From Phycisphaeraceae bacterium (lineage in GTDB: Bacteria > Planctomycetota > Phycisphaerae > Phycisphaerales > UBA1924), in assembly GCA_019454185.1 (NCBI GenBank), contig CP075368.1, forward strand, positions 1,364,001-1,428,000: a stretch of 64,000 bases of DNA, read 5' to 3'. Below the pieces are notes generated by a model that had not been told where the DNA came from, did not search any database, and saw only the letters and a list, made by a program, of their open reading frames with translations. This document shows positions 1 through 8,303 of the stretch, one piece after another; within the stretch, counting starts at the first letter, position 1; each line of letters opens with the position of its first letter. The position numbers were made by a program, and so were the translations under genes.

Positions 1-759
1 CTGCCCTTGGAACGCCGGATTCGTGAACGTCATCGGCGTCAGCGACTGGTCCGGATAGAACCGTGCGTTGTTCGGATCGGGCTTGTTGTGCACCGTGCCG
101 GCCGGGATGTTCAGCGGGTTTCCCGGCTCGACCGGATGCCGAATGAACGAGTGATTGGACTCCTGCGCAATGTCGACGAGCGCGACAAGGTCGCCGAGAA
201 TCGTGTCGTACCACGCGCCCCCAGGATTCTCAGATTGCAGATAGAACGTCGCGCTCCCGGGGTTGTTGTGGAAATCGCCCCACGCGCTGTTCGCCTGCTT
301 GTTCACCGGCGGCGTCGCTGGCGCCATCCAGAACCCCGGCCACCCCCCCGCCGCCTGGAAGGACGCGCTCGTCTGCCGCCCCGAGTTGTGGTTCAGGATC
401 GAATCGACATAGACCTCGGCATTGGCTCGCTGCAGTTCGCGCACCATCACCTGGAACATGCTCTCGGTTCCGTAAGCGGTCTGCGCTCCGGGCCTGCCGA
501 GATCAAACCGATCGAACACGTCATAGCCGACGCTGTTCGTGCTCGCGCCCTTCCCCGGAGGGGGCAGCCACACCGATCCGTACCCCGCCTTGAAGAAATC
601 GGGGACACGACGCTCGAGATCCCGCCACGGCTGCTCGAACCAGTGCAGCATCACGGGACGATCATCGGCGGCACATGCGAGGCCACACGCCGCAGCGACA
701 GCCAGCGCAAAGACAGGCCGGATTGACACACACTTGATACGGTCGGCGTTTGGCATCAT
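1..759 (-). CDS. Secreted GH13 alpha-amylase family protein, N-terminal part
   Basis: About 253 codons are visible; the gene runs off the left edge, so the C-terminus is missing. It starts with a Sec-type signal peptide ending near CGLACAADD. The mature part begins MLHWFEQPW, then shows the barrel start (KAGYGSVWLPPP) and the first GH13 conserved region as VDSILNHNSG (D-x-x-x-N-H). These are family hallmarks of alpha-amylase-type glucan hydrolases. The nucleophile and acid/base regions lie outside the window, so activity cannot be judged. GGAG sits six bases before the ATG at 759; a second ATG follows directly. It is divergent from the GH31 alpha-glucosidase across a shared intergenic region, which fits co-regulation for starch or glycogen use. 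The subfamily is uncertain. Confidence 0.85.
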   Translation of the reverse strand, partial: MMPNADRIKCVSIRPVFALAVAAACGLACAADDRPVMLHWFEQPWRDLERRVPDFFKAGYGSVWLPPPGKGASTNSVGYDVFDRFDLGRPGAQTAYGTESMFQVMVRELQRANAEVYVDSILNHNSGRQTSASFQAAGGWPGFWMAPATPPVNKQANSAWGDFHNNPGSATFYLQSENPGGAWYDTILGDLVALVDIAQESNHSFIRHPVEPGNPLNIPAGTVHNKPDPNNARFYPDQSLTPMTFTNPAFQGQ

Positions 760-814
760 GTCAACTCCAACGAATACAGCCACCCCACCTGCACGGAGGG
801 TCTGGGCTATCGGG

Positions 815-843
815 ATTATGACGACTCACCTCCCGTGATGGAA
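815..843 (-). promoter_or_regulatory. Candidate sigma70-type promoter for the leftward GH13 gene
   Basis: Read on the minus strand, TTCCAT (838-843) and CATAAT (815-820) are separated by 17 bases. The -10-like box lies about 55 bases upstream of the GH13 start codon. One arm of an inverted repeat (831-838) falls inside the spacer, as expected for a repressor site. This is by-eye matching to the consensus only. Confidence 0.35.
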
Positions 844-869
844 CCCACCACGCACCACTTTTCACGGGA
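831..869. repeat. Inverted repeat in the GH13/GH31 divergent intergenic region
   Basis: TCCCGTGA (831-838) and its exact reverse complement TCACGGGA (862-869) are separated by 23 bases, about three helical turns centre to centre. They lie between the divergent glycosidase genes, and the left arm overlaps a candidate promoter. A dimeric regulator bound to both arms is a reasonable guess. The rest of the 760-1041 interval shows no gene. Confidence 0.35.
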
Positions 870-1041
870 ATCTTGGCAGAAAGCCGCCCGTAGCCATGCA
901 TACCCGATCAAGGTGCTCGTTTGGCATGCGTCACCCACGCCCAACACGTTTCTTGCTACCCTCCGGGTCTCAAGACCACCATGCCATCAGTTCGACTCAC
1001 GTCCCATATCACCAACCGCAGACGATCGGAGACTCCAGCAC

Positions 1042-3234
1042 ATGCCTCTGCCACGCCACCTTCATCGCAGGTCTCTCCCCGCATGCCTTGCCGCTGCCGC
1101 GCTGGCAACACTCGCCCCGCACGCACTCGCTCAGGTTTCAGCGATGCTGCCGACCGGCGCGACCCGTTGGGATGCATCAGAAGCAGCCGCAAAGAACGCT
1201 CTCCCATCCATGTCCTTCACCGACCCCGCGCTGAGAGAGCAACGCCAGCCGATCGCTAATCACGGCACCGCGAAGCCGGCGTTCAGCAAGGATGCCAGAG
1301 GGCGTCAAGTCGCGAGCATCGCGATCTCTCCCGGCACGAGTCTCTACGGCACCGGCGAGAATGCGGGCCCGCTCCTCCGAAACGGGCGCGTGGTTGAGGC
1401 GTGGAACACCGACGCGTACGGCTATCGCGAAGAGACCAAGTCACTCTACCAGTCTCATCCGTGGGTCCTCGCCGTCCGAGAAGACGGCTCGGCCTTCGGC
1501 GTGCTCGCCGACACCACATGGCGCTGCGAGATCGATCTGACGAACGCCATCACGTTCGCGGCCGACGGCCCCGAGTACCCACTGATCGTCATGGAGGGCC
1601 GCACGCCGCACGAGGTCATGATCCAACTCGCGGCTCATATCGGCACCATCGAATTGCCCCCCCTCTGGGCGCTCGGCTACCACCAGTGCCGCTATTCGTA
1701 CTACCCCGAGTCCCGCGTCAAAGAGATCGCTGAGGGCTTCCGCTCGCGGTCGATCCCGTGCGATGTCATCTGGTTCGATATCGACTACATGCACGGCTAC
1801 CGCGTCTTCACCTTTGACTCCTCCCACTTCCCCGACCCCGCACGAACCAACAGCGATCTCCACGCCATGGGTTACCGCACGATCTGGATGATCGATCCGG
1901 GCGTGAAGGCCGAACCCGGCTACAGCGTCTACGACTCCGGCACCGCGGGCGATCACTGGGTGAAGAAGGCCGACGGCTCGGTCTATCTCGGCGAGGTCTG
2001 GCCCGGCCAGTGCGTCTTCCCCGACTACACACGCCCCGAGACCATGCAATGGTGGGCCGGGCTCTACAAAGACTTCATGGCAACAGGCATCGACGGTGTC
2101 TGGAACGACATGAACGAGCCCGCCATTTTCAACGTACCCACCAAGACAATGCCCGAAGACAACGTCCACAGGGGTGGAGGGCCCCTCTCCGAAGGCCCCC
2201 ACGCCCGCTACCACAACGTCTACGGCATGCTGATGACGCTCGGCACCAAGCAGGGGATCGAGGCCGCGAATCCCGACAAACGCCCCTTTGTTCTCACCCG
2301 TGCCAACTACATCGGCGGGCACCGCTACGCGGCGACCTGGACCGGCGACAACGCCGCGGAGTGGTACGACCTCGAGAACTCCATCCCCATGATCCTCAAC
2401 CTCGGCCTCTCGGGACAACCCTTCAGCGGCCCCGACATCGGCGGCTTCATCGGCAACGGCGACGGCCAGCAGTTTGCCCGCTGGATGGGCATCGGCTCGC
2501 TCCTCCCCTTCTCTCGAGGGCACACCGGCAAGGGCAACCGCGACAAAGAGCCATGGGCATACGACGAGAACGTCGAACGATCGAGCCGCATGGCTCTTGA
2601 ACGTCGGTATCGCCTCATCCCCTTCCTGTACACCGTCTTCGAGGAATCATCACGCAACGGCATGCCTGTCGCGCGGCCGACCTTCTTCGCCGATCCTGCC
2701 GACCCCGCGCTCCGATCAGAAGATGACTCGTTCCTGCTCGGATCCGATCTGCTCGTCGTCGCGAAGGTCACACCGCTCGGCGACCGCATGCCCGTGATGC
2801 CCCGCGGCAACTGGCGTCCCCTCAACCTCCACGATGGCGCGACCGATGCCGACCTGCCCGATCTCTACGTCCGCCCGGGCGCCATCCTTCCCGTCGGACC
2901 GATCGAGCAATACGTCGACGAGCGTCCGCTCGATCCGCTCACGCTCTATGTGTCGCTCGATGCGGCCGGAAAGGCCACGGGCACGCTGTATGAAGACGCC
3001 GGCGAGGGGTACGCGTACCGAAACGGCGAGTACCTTCGAACGACCTACACCGCAACACGTGTCGGCGACAAGGTCTCTGTAGAGATCGCAGGCACCCGTG
3101 GCTCGATGAGCCGTCCGAATCGGAACCTCGTCGTCCGGGTCATGCTCGACGACGGGCGCGAAGCCGCCGCGATCTCAACCGACGGCCAGACCGTCAGCGT
3201 CGATCTCACACAGGCCCGATTCCCTGGTCAGTGA
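1042..3234 (+). CDS. Secreted GH31 alpha-glucosidase
   Basis: A 730-residue glycoside hydrolase family 31 enzyme that should release glucose from the non-reducing ends of alpha-glucans outside the cytoplasm. The ATG at 1042 is chosen because it gives a clean signal peptide (cleavage near APHALAQ) and has CGGAG ten bases upstream; the frame is open further upstream but that stretch is not protein-like. The catalytic nucleophile sits in WNDMNE (Asp356) and the acid/base in WTGDN (Asp436), followed by the family's SGQPFSGPDIGGF segment. The N-terminal galactose-mutarotase-like domain and C-terminal beta domains fit the length. The next gene follows 62 bases later in the same direction, so the two probably share a transcript. 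Oligosaccharide preference (maltose, isomaltose or other) cannot be read from the sequence. Confidence 0.93.
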   Translation: MPLPRHLHRRSLPACLAAAALATLAPHALAQVSAMLPTGATRWDASEAAAKNALPSMSFTDPALREQRQPIANHGTAKPAFSKDARGRQVASIAISPGTSLYGTGENAGPLLRNGRVVEAWNTDAYGYREETKSLYQSHPWVLAVREDGSAFGVLADTTWRCEIDLTNAITFAADGPEYPLIVMEGRTPHEVMIQLAAHIGTIELPPLWALGYHQCRYSYYPESRVKEIAEGFRSRSIPCDVIWFDIDYMHGYRVFTFDSSHFPDPARTNSDLHAMGYRTIWMIDPGVKAEPGYSVYDSGTAGDHWVKKADGSVYLGEVWPGQCVFPDYTRPETMQWWAGLYKDFMATGIDGVWNDMNEPAIFNVPTKTMPEDNVHRGGGPLSEGPHARYHNVYGMLMTLGTKQGIEAANPDKRPFVLTRANYIGGHRYAATWTGDNAAEWYDLENSIPMILNLGLSGQPFSGPDIGGFIGNGDGQQFARWMGIGSLLPFSRGHTGKGNRDKEPWAYDENVERSSRMALERRYRLIPFLYTVFEESSRNGMPVARPTFFADPADPALRSEDDSFLLGSDLLVVAKVTPLGDRMPVMPRGNWRPLNLHDGATDADLPDLYVRPGAILPVGPIEQYVDERPLDPLTLYVSLDAAGKATGTLYEDAGEGYAYRNGEYLRTTYTATRVGDKVSVEIAGTRGSMSRPNRNLVVRVMLDDGREAAAISTDGQTVSVDLTQARFPGQ

Positions 3235-3296
3235 ACGCCGTCCGCTCTGAGCACACGCACCATCGCTCCCATCCTCCGCGCCCGAACGGATCCAGC

Positions 3297-5585
3297 ATGA
3301 CACGCACACACCTCTCGCTCGCATGGCTGATCTCCCTGCTGCTCGCGTCCGCGCTGCAACACGCGCACGCACAGGATGAACTCGTCCAACCCGAATCGCT
3401 CGATCAGGGCTTCGTTCTGCTGGTGACCGACAGAACGGGGCACGCCTCCACCGAGTCCCCGATCCTGCTCGCTTCGAATCACAACGGTTGGAACCCCAAC
3501 GATCCCACCCAGGCCTTGACACGCCGTTCGGACGGCAAGTGGCAGATCGTCCGTTCCAAGCCCGCTCTGGATTCTCGTCTCAACTTCAAGTTCACACGTG
3601 GCTCTTGGGACACGGTCGAAGTCGATGCCCAGCTCCAGGAGATCGAGAACCGCCTGCTCCCTCGCCTCTCCCCTGCGAGTATCCGCCCCGGCGAGCCGCC
3701 TGTCATCGAACTCATCATCGAGAACTGGAAAGACCGACGCCCGCCCGAGCCAGATCTCAACCGAGTTGCTCCCTATCGCGAGCTTGAGGTCACGGGCGAC
3801 GTGCGCCGCATCGAAGCCGTGATCCTCGGGCGCAACCGCGATCTCCTTGTCTGGCTCCCGCCCGGTCACAGCGACCCGGCCAACATCGGGCGTACCCATC
3901 CGATCGTGTGGATGCTCGACGGACAGGCCGCGTTCGAGTTCGTGCCCGCACTGGGCGGAGAGTGGAACGCCGACGAGTCCGCGACCACACTCTCAGATTC
4001 GGGCAAGATCATTGCGCCCATCATCATCTCGGTTCCCGGCCCTATCTCTCCGTCAGAGCGGCATGCCGAATACGGACTCGACGCATACGGCCCCGCGCTC
4101 ATCCGCGATCTCGCACGCAACGCCCTTCCCAGGGTGCGGCGCGCCATCGGCGTCAACACACAACCCGGCATGATCGTCGGAGCAGGCATCGCGGGCACCC
4201 TGGCCACGTTCGCCTCAGAATCCGACCCCGAGTCCTTCGGAGTCCCCTTCGTCCCGACGGGGATCGAGCGACCAGAGAGCGAAGGCGTGCCCTTTGATCC
4301 ATCATGGTCCGCGCAGCTCAAAGCCGCGATGCAATCGACGCTCGCGCCCGGCCGCCCATCCGGACAATCACAACCCAAGGTCATGAAGGAGCCCGAGTTG
4401 CTCCCCACGGGCTTCATGCTCGTCGTCACCGACAAATCAGGCAAGGCAAGCGAATCGCGTCCGCTGCACATCGGCTCCAACCATAACGGATGGAACCCCG
4501 GCGATCCGAATCGGCGCCTCACGCCGCGATCCGACAGCAAGTGGCAGATCGAACTCCCTCCATCTCCGGACGGGTCGCGGCTGGCCTTCAAGGTCACGCT
4601 CGGTTCGTGGGAGACCGTCGAGGTGACGGGCTCGATGGAGGACATCCCGAACCGCGAGCTCCCGCTGATCGACGCTGCCTCTCTACGTCCCGGCGAGCGC
4701 CCCGTCATCGAGATCACCGTCGAACAGTTCCGTGATCCTCCGCCGGATGTCGACGTCCGGCTTCGTACCGATCCCTACAGAGCCATCGATATCGCGGGCG
4801 GCACGCTCCGAAGGATCGAGGTCGCCGGAGGCCCGATCCCGGTCCGCAGAGACCTCCTGATCTGGCTCCCGCCGGGCTATGACGACCCTGAGAACGCCGC
4901 ACGCCGTTATCCCATCCTCTACATGCACGACGGGCAGAACATCTTCGAGAAGCTCCCGCACGTTCCCGGCGAGTGGATGGCCGACGAAACCGCGACTCGC
5001 CTGATCGCCGAAGGAAAGATCGAGCCCCTCATCATCGTCGGCATCCCAAGCGTCGGCATGCGCCGCATCGAGGAGTATGTCCCGATCGAGGTGTACGACG
5101 GACTCCCCGCCCGAGGCAAGGCCCACGTCGAGTGGCTCGCACACGAGGTCATCCCTCGTGTCGAGCGTGTCGTCCGCGTTCGCCCAGGCAAACAGAACCG
5201 TGTGATCGGAGGATCTTCGCTCGGAGCCGTCATCTCTCTGTACGCCGCCACGGAACTCCCCGATCTCTTCGGCGCGGCCCTCCTCGAGAGCCCCGCGATG
5301 CTCGCGAAGGACCGGCTCCTGCTTCGCTACTTCGAGGAACGGAGCAACTTTCCTGAGCGTGCCTTCGTCGCTGTCGGCACACACGAAGTCGGGCGCGATC
5401 CATCGGATGCCACCCGCAACGCCGCATACGTGCAATGCGCCCGAGACCTCTACTCGCTTCTCGGCGCGAAGGGGATCTCCAGCGAAAACCGAGTCCTCGT
5501 CATCGGCGAAGGGGCGATCCACAACGAGGGAGCATGGGCAGAGCGCCTCCCCGACGCTCTCCGGTTCCTCTTTCCTCCACGCTGA
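3297..5585 (+). CDS. Secreted protein with two tandem CBM48-like/esterase-like halves, first half catalytically degenerate
   Basis: A 762-residue secreted protein built as an internal duplication. Each half has a CBM48/20-like beta domain (SNHNGWNP, then DxKWQI and GSWDTVE or GSWETVE) followed by an esterase D-type alpha/beta hydrolase (PF00756-like). The second half keeps the nucleophile elbow as GSSLG with Ser641 and the HDGQN oxyanion region. In the first half the aligned elbow reads GAGIAG, with Gly297 in place of the serine, and the domain stops soon after, so the later catalytic acid and histidine regions seem to be missing. The ATG at 3297 gives a signal peptide ending at HAHAQ; an upstream GTG at 3231 would overlap the GH31 gene and bury that signal. 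Context suggests binding to alpha-glucan and deacylation of it or of an associated ester. Confidence 0.8.
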   Translation: MTRTHLSLAWLISLLLASALQHAHAQDELVQPESLDQGFVLLVTDRTGHASTESPILLASNHNGWNPNDPTQALTRRSDGKWQIVRSKPALDSRLNFKFTRGSWDTVEVDAQLQEIENRLLPRLSPASIRPGEPPVIELIIENWKDRRPPEPDLNRVAPYRELEVTGDVRRIEAVILGRNRDLLVWLPPGHSDPANIGRTHPIVWMLDGQAAFEFVPALGGEWNADESATTLSDSGKIIAPIIISVPGPISPSERHAEYGLDAYGPALIRDLARNALPRVRRAIGVNTQPGMIVGAGIAGTLATFASESDPESFGVPFVPTGIERPESEGVPFDPSWSAQLKAAMQSTLAPGRPSGQSQPKVMKEPELLPTGFMLVVTDKSGKASESRPLHIGSNHNGWNPGDPNRRLTPRSDSKWQIELPPSPDGSRLAFKVTLGSWETVEVTGSMEDIPNRELPLIDAASLRPGERPVIEITVEQFRDPPPDVDVRLRTDPYRAIDIAGGTLRRIEVAGGPIPVRRDLLIWLPPGYDDPENAARRYPILYMHDGQNIFEKLPHVPGEWMADETATRLIAEGKIEPLIIVGIPSVGMRRIEEYVPIEVYDGLPARGKAHVEWLAHEVIPRVERVVRVRPGKQNRVIGGSSLGAVISLYAATELPDLFGAALLESPAMLAKDRLLLRYFEERSNFPERAFVAVGTHEVGRDPSDATRNAAYVQCARDLYSLLGAKGISSENRVLVIGEGAIHNEGAWAERLPDALRFLFPPR

Positions 5586-5597
5586 CCGACAGCACGT

Positions 5598-7169
5598 TCA
5601 GGGTGCCGCTGATAAAGACTTGTGCGATTCCATCGTCGCCAGGCGCAGGATGTTGGCCTGTGTCATCTGATCGCCGCTCAAATCTCCCGTGATGCGCCCC
5701 TCGCTCATCACAAGGACGCGATCCGAAAGATGCAGCAGCTCCGGCATCTCGCTCGACACGAGCAGCACGGCCACGCCGGACGCCGCCGCATCGCGGATCA
5801 ACCTGTAAATCTCGGCCTTCGTACCGACATCGATCCCTCTCGTCGGCTCATCGAGCAGCAGAACCCTTGTCTGCTCCCCCATCCATCGCGCCAGCAGCAG
5901 CTTCTGCTGATTGCCGCCGGAAAGCGAGCCGGGCAGGGCAGCAGGAGAAGCGGCCTTCACCTGGAAGGATCGCATCCGCTCCCCCACCAGGCGGCCCTCT
6001 TCGCGGCGTCTGCGAATCCCGCCCGAGGATGCCAGGAGCCCCATCACCGGAGCAACGATGTTCTCATCAATCCCCAGCAAGAAGAACAATCCCTGGATCT
6101 TGCGATCCTCCGGGACGTAACCCATCCCCGCCTTGATCGACGCACGCGGGTTGTGGGGTTGCAGTGGAGAGCCCGCGACCTCGACAGCACCACGAGAAGC
6201 GGCATCAAGCCCGAAGATCGCGTCGAGCAGCTCGCTCCGACCCGCACCGACGAGCCCGCCGACGCCGACGATCTCTCCTGGCCGGACCGACAGCGATACA
6301 CCATCCAACTTCCCGGGTGACGAGAGCGAAGAGACACGCAGGCCCGTCTCGGTCGCCACTCCGTGCTCGCCGCGGCCGTTGGTCGCGGCTCTCGAAGACG
6401 GTGTTGTCACACGCCGGCCGATCATCTGCTCAACGAGCGTCGGCTCGTCGATCTCGCTGACTCTCGATGTCGCGACGTACTTCCCGTCTCGGAGCACAGT
6501 CACCCGATCGCAGCACGCGAAGATCTCGCCCATCCGGTGAGAGACGTACAGGATCGTGAGCCCGCGAGCCGCAAGGTCGCGCACGATACGAAGCAGACGA
6601 TCGACTTCCGCGATGGAGAGCGACGATGTCGGCTCGTCGAACACGATCACCCGCGGATCGCTCGCGTGCCCATCTCCGCGCCGCTCAAGCGCCGCCGCGA
6701 TCTGGCAGATCTGACGCCACCCCGGCGACAACTCGCCGAGCGGACGCGTCACATCGATTCCCGGCTCGAGCATGTGGACCAATCGCGCCGCACGCTCGTT
6801 CATGGCCCGACGGTCAACCAGGCCGAACGCGCCGCGCGGCATGTCGTGCAGGCACAGGTTCTCCGCCACAGACAGATTCGGGCACTGGGCGAGCTCCTGA
6901 TGGACGATCCTCACCCCGTGCGAGTATGCGTCGTCGATCGAGCCCGGCCGCAGCATGTACCCCCCGACCGCCACCGTTCCGCCGTCCTGCCTGTGCAACC
7001 CCGCGATCACCTTGCCGAGCGTGCTCTTCCCCGCGCCGTTCTCACCCATTAGGGCATGAACTTCCCCGGCAAGAAAGGACGCAGAAACATCGTCGAGCGC
7101 CTGCGTCACGCCGAATCGCTTCGAGACGCGATCAACGGTGACCAGAGGATGGGGTTCTGAATGCTCCAT
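5598..7169 (-). CDS. Sugar ABC transporter ATP-binding protein, double-NBD RbsA/MglA type
   Basis: A 523-residue protein with two fused nucleotide-binding domains, the arrangement of the CUT2 monosaccharide importers. The first domain has Walker A GENGAGKST and Walker B VIVFDEPTSS; its signature is the unusual LSPGWRQ in place of LSxGQ. The second domain has a degenerate Walker A (GLVGAGRSE), signature LSGGNQQK and Walker B LLLDEPTRG; this asymmetry is usual for the family. It is last in the operon permease, binding protein, ATPase, with a hairpin between it and the binding protein. It is the only importer-type ATPase in the window and could also energise the second binding-protein/permease pair at 22-24 kb. 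The substrate is inferred as a monosaccharide only. Confidence 0.92.
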   Translation of the reverse strand: MEHSEPHPLVTVDRVSKRFGVTQALDDVSASFLAGEVHALMGENGAGKSTLGKVIAGLHRQDGGTVAVGGYMLRPGSIDDAYSHGVRIVHQELAQCPNLSVAENLCLHDMPRGAFGLVDRRAMNERAARLVHMLEPGIDVTRPLGELSPGWRQICQIAAALERRGDGHASDPRVIVFDEPTSSLSIAEVDRLLRIVRDLAARGLTILYVSHRMGEIFACCDRVTVLRDGKYVATSRVSEIDEPTLVEQMIGRRVTTPSSRAATNGRGEHGVATETGLRVSSLSSPGKLDGVSLSVRPGEIVGVGGLVGAGRSELLDAIFGLDAASRGAVEVAGSPLQPHNPRASIKAGMGYVPEDRKIQGLFFLLGIDENIVAPVMGLLASSGGIRRRREEGRLVGERMRSFQVKAASPAALPGSLSGGNQQKLLLARWMGEQTRVLLLDEPTRGIDVGTKAEIYRLIRDAAASGVAVLLVSSEMPELLHLSDRVLVMSEGRITGDLSGDQMTQANILRLATMESHKSLSAAP

Positions 7170-7197
7170 ACGTACCGGAGAGCTCCCGACAAAGAAA

Positions 7198-7221
7198 CCG
7201 GGCGGGATCTCTCCCGCCCGG
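7198..7221 (-). terminator. Strong intergenic hairpin between binding-protein and ATPase genes
   Basis: CCGGGCGGGA pairs perfectly with TCCCGCCCGG (ten base pairs, four-base loop). On the minus strand it follows the binding-protein stop codon and is followed by TTTCTTTG. It could terminate part of the transcripts or protect the 3' end of the binding-protein message, keeping the ATPase at lower levels. Confidence 0.7.
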
Positions 7222-7238
7222 CACTTGAATCAGAATGA

Positions 7239-8258
7239 TCACTTCTTGCCGAGCCAGCGATTCCAGATGCCCGCATACTCGTCGACATTTTCGCTTGTCA
7301 CCACGGAAAGCTCGAATGTGTTGATGACGTTCTCAGGGCTCTTGTTGAGGTGCGCACGCTCAAAGAGCATCTCCACCGTCCGGTACCCCCACCCGTAACA
7401 ATCCTGCCCGACGAGCGCCTGAACCTGACCCGCCCGGACATAGTTCAACTGCTCGGGCAGATGATCTACGGAGACAACCTTTGCTTTCCCCGCGACCCCA
7501 TCCAGCGCGTTCTCGGTAAAGAGCGGCCAGCCCCCCACCATCGCCCACCCTGTGATCTCAGGGTTGTTGATCTGAACGTCCTTCACCTTCGCCGCGGCGT
7601 CCGGAGCGGTCTCCGGGTGGTAGTACACGTCCTTGATCGTCACGCCGGGGTGCTTCGAGATCTCATCGCGCACGCCCCTCACCCGCGTCTGCAGGTTCGG
7701 CGCGCTCTGATTGCCCGCGAGGATCGCGACCACACCGGTCTCGCCCATCACCTTGATCAACTCGCGTGCAACCGCCCTGCCCGCCTCCTCGTCGTTGATC
7801 CCGTAGTACGCAAACCGCTTGCTGGCCGGCGCATCGGAATCGAACGTCGCGACGTACACGCCCTTGTTCACGGCGTCATCGATCGCGCCCGTCAGGATCG
7901 CGGCATCCGTGCACGAGACAGTGATCCCGTTTACACCCTGCGCAACCAACTGCTCGATGAACTGCGCCTGCTTCTGGGCATCCTCCGTGTTCGGCGTCCG
8001 CCAGTTTACCGTCACCTTGACCCCATGCTTCGCGGAGAGCTCCTTCGCCGCGTCCTCCGCGCCGGTCCTGGCCGCCTGGAAGACGGGATTCGCTTGGCTC
8101 TTGGCGATCACGCCGAAGACGTACTCCGACTTCCCACTCGATTTCGTCCCTCCAGTCGCGGGAGCGGATGCGCTCCCGCCCTCGGACTTCTTGCACCCGC
8201 CCAGCACACAGAGCATCAGGGCGGCCGCGCCCACGACATTCATCACACTTCGAGACAT
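7239..8258 (-). CDS. Sugar ABC transporter substrate-binding lipoprotein, RbsB type
   Basis: A 339-residue periplasmic-binding-protein-like I family member. The signal sequence ends in a lipobox LGGC (Cys22), so it should be anchored by lipid. The body follows the ribose-binding pattern: YVFGVIAKSQANPVF, then QFIEQLVAQGVNGITVSC and a hinge region with GYRTVEMLF. It lies 45 bases after the permease and before the ATPase in the same operon. It determines the specificity of the importer; surrounding secreted amylase and alpha-glucosidase genes suggest glucose or another released monosaccharide, but the binding residues cannot be assigned by eye. Confidence 0.92.
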   Translation of the reverse strand: MSRSVMNVVGAAALMLCVLGGCKKSEGGSASAPATGGTKSSGKSEYVFGVIAKSQANPVFQAARTGAEDAAKELSAKHGVKVTVNWRTPNTEDAQKQAQFIEQLVAQGVNGITVSCTDAAILTGAIDDAVNKGVYVATFDSDAPASKRFAYYGINDEEAGRAVARELIKVMGETGVVAILAGNQSAPNLQTRVRGVRDEISKHPGVTIKDVYYHPETAPDAAAKVKDVQINNPEITGWAMVGGWPLFTENALDGVAGKAKVVSVDHLPEQLNYVRAGQVQALVGQDCYGWGYRTVEMLFERAHLNKSPENVINTFELSVVTSENVDEYAGIWNRWLGKK

Positions 8259-8303
8259 GGCTGTACCTCCGTCGAAGGCCGGAAACCGGCCGAGAGTGGC
8301 TCA

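Noticed and set aside
1441..2523. A 360-codon minus-strand open frame opposite the GH31 gene
   Set aside because: It lies wholly antisense to a gene with intact catalytic motifs and has low-complexity valine/glycine composition, the usual mirror of high-G+C codon bias.
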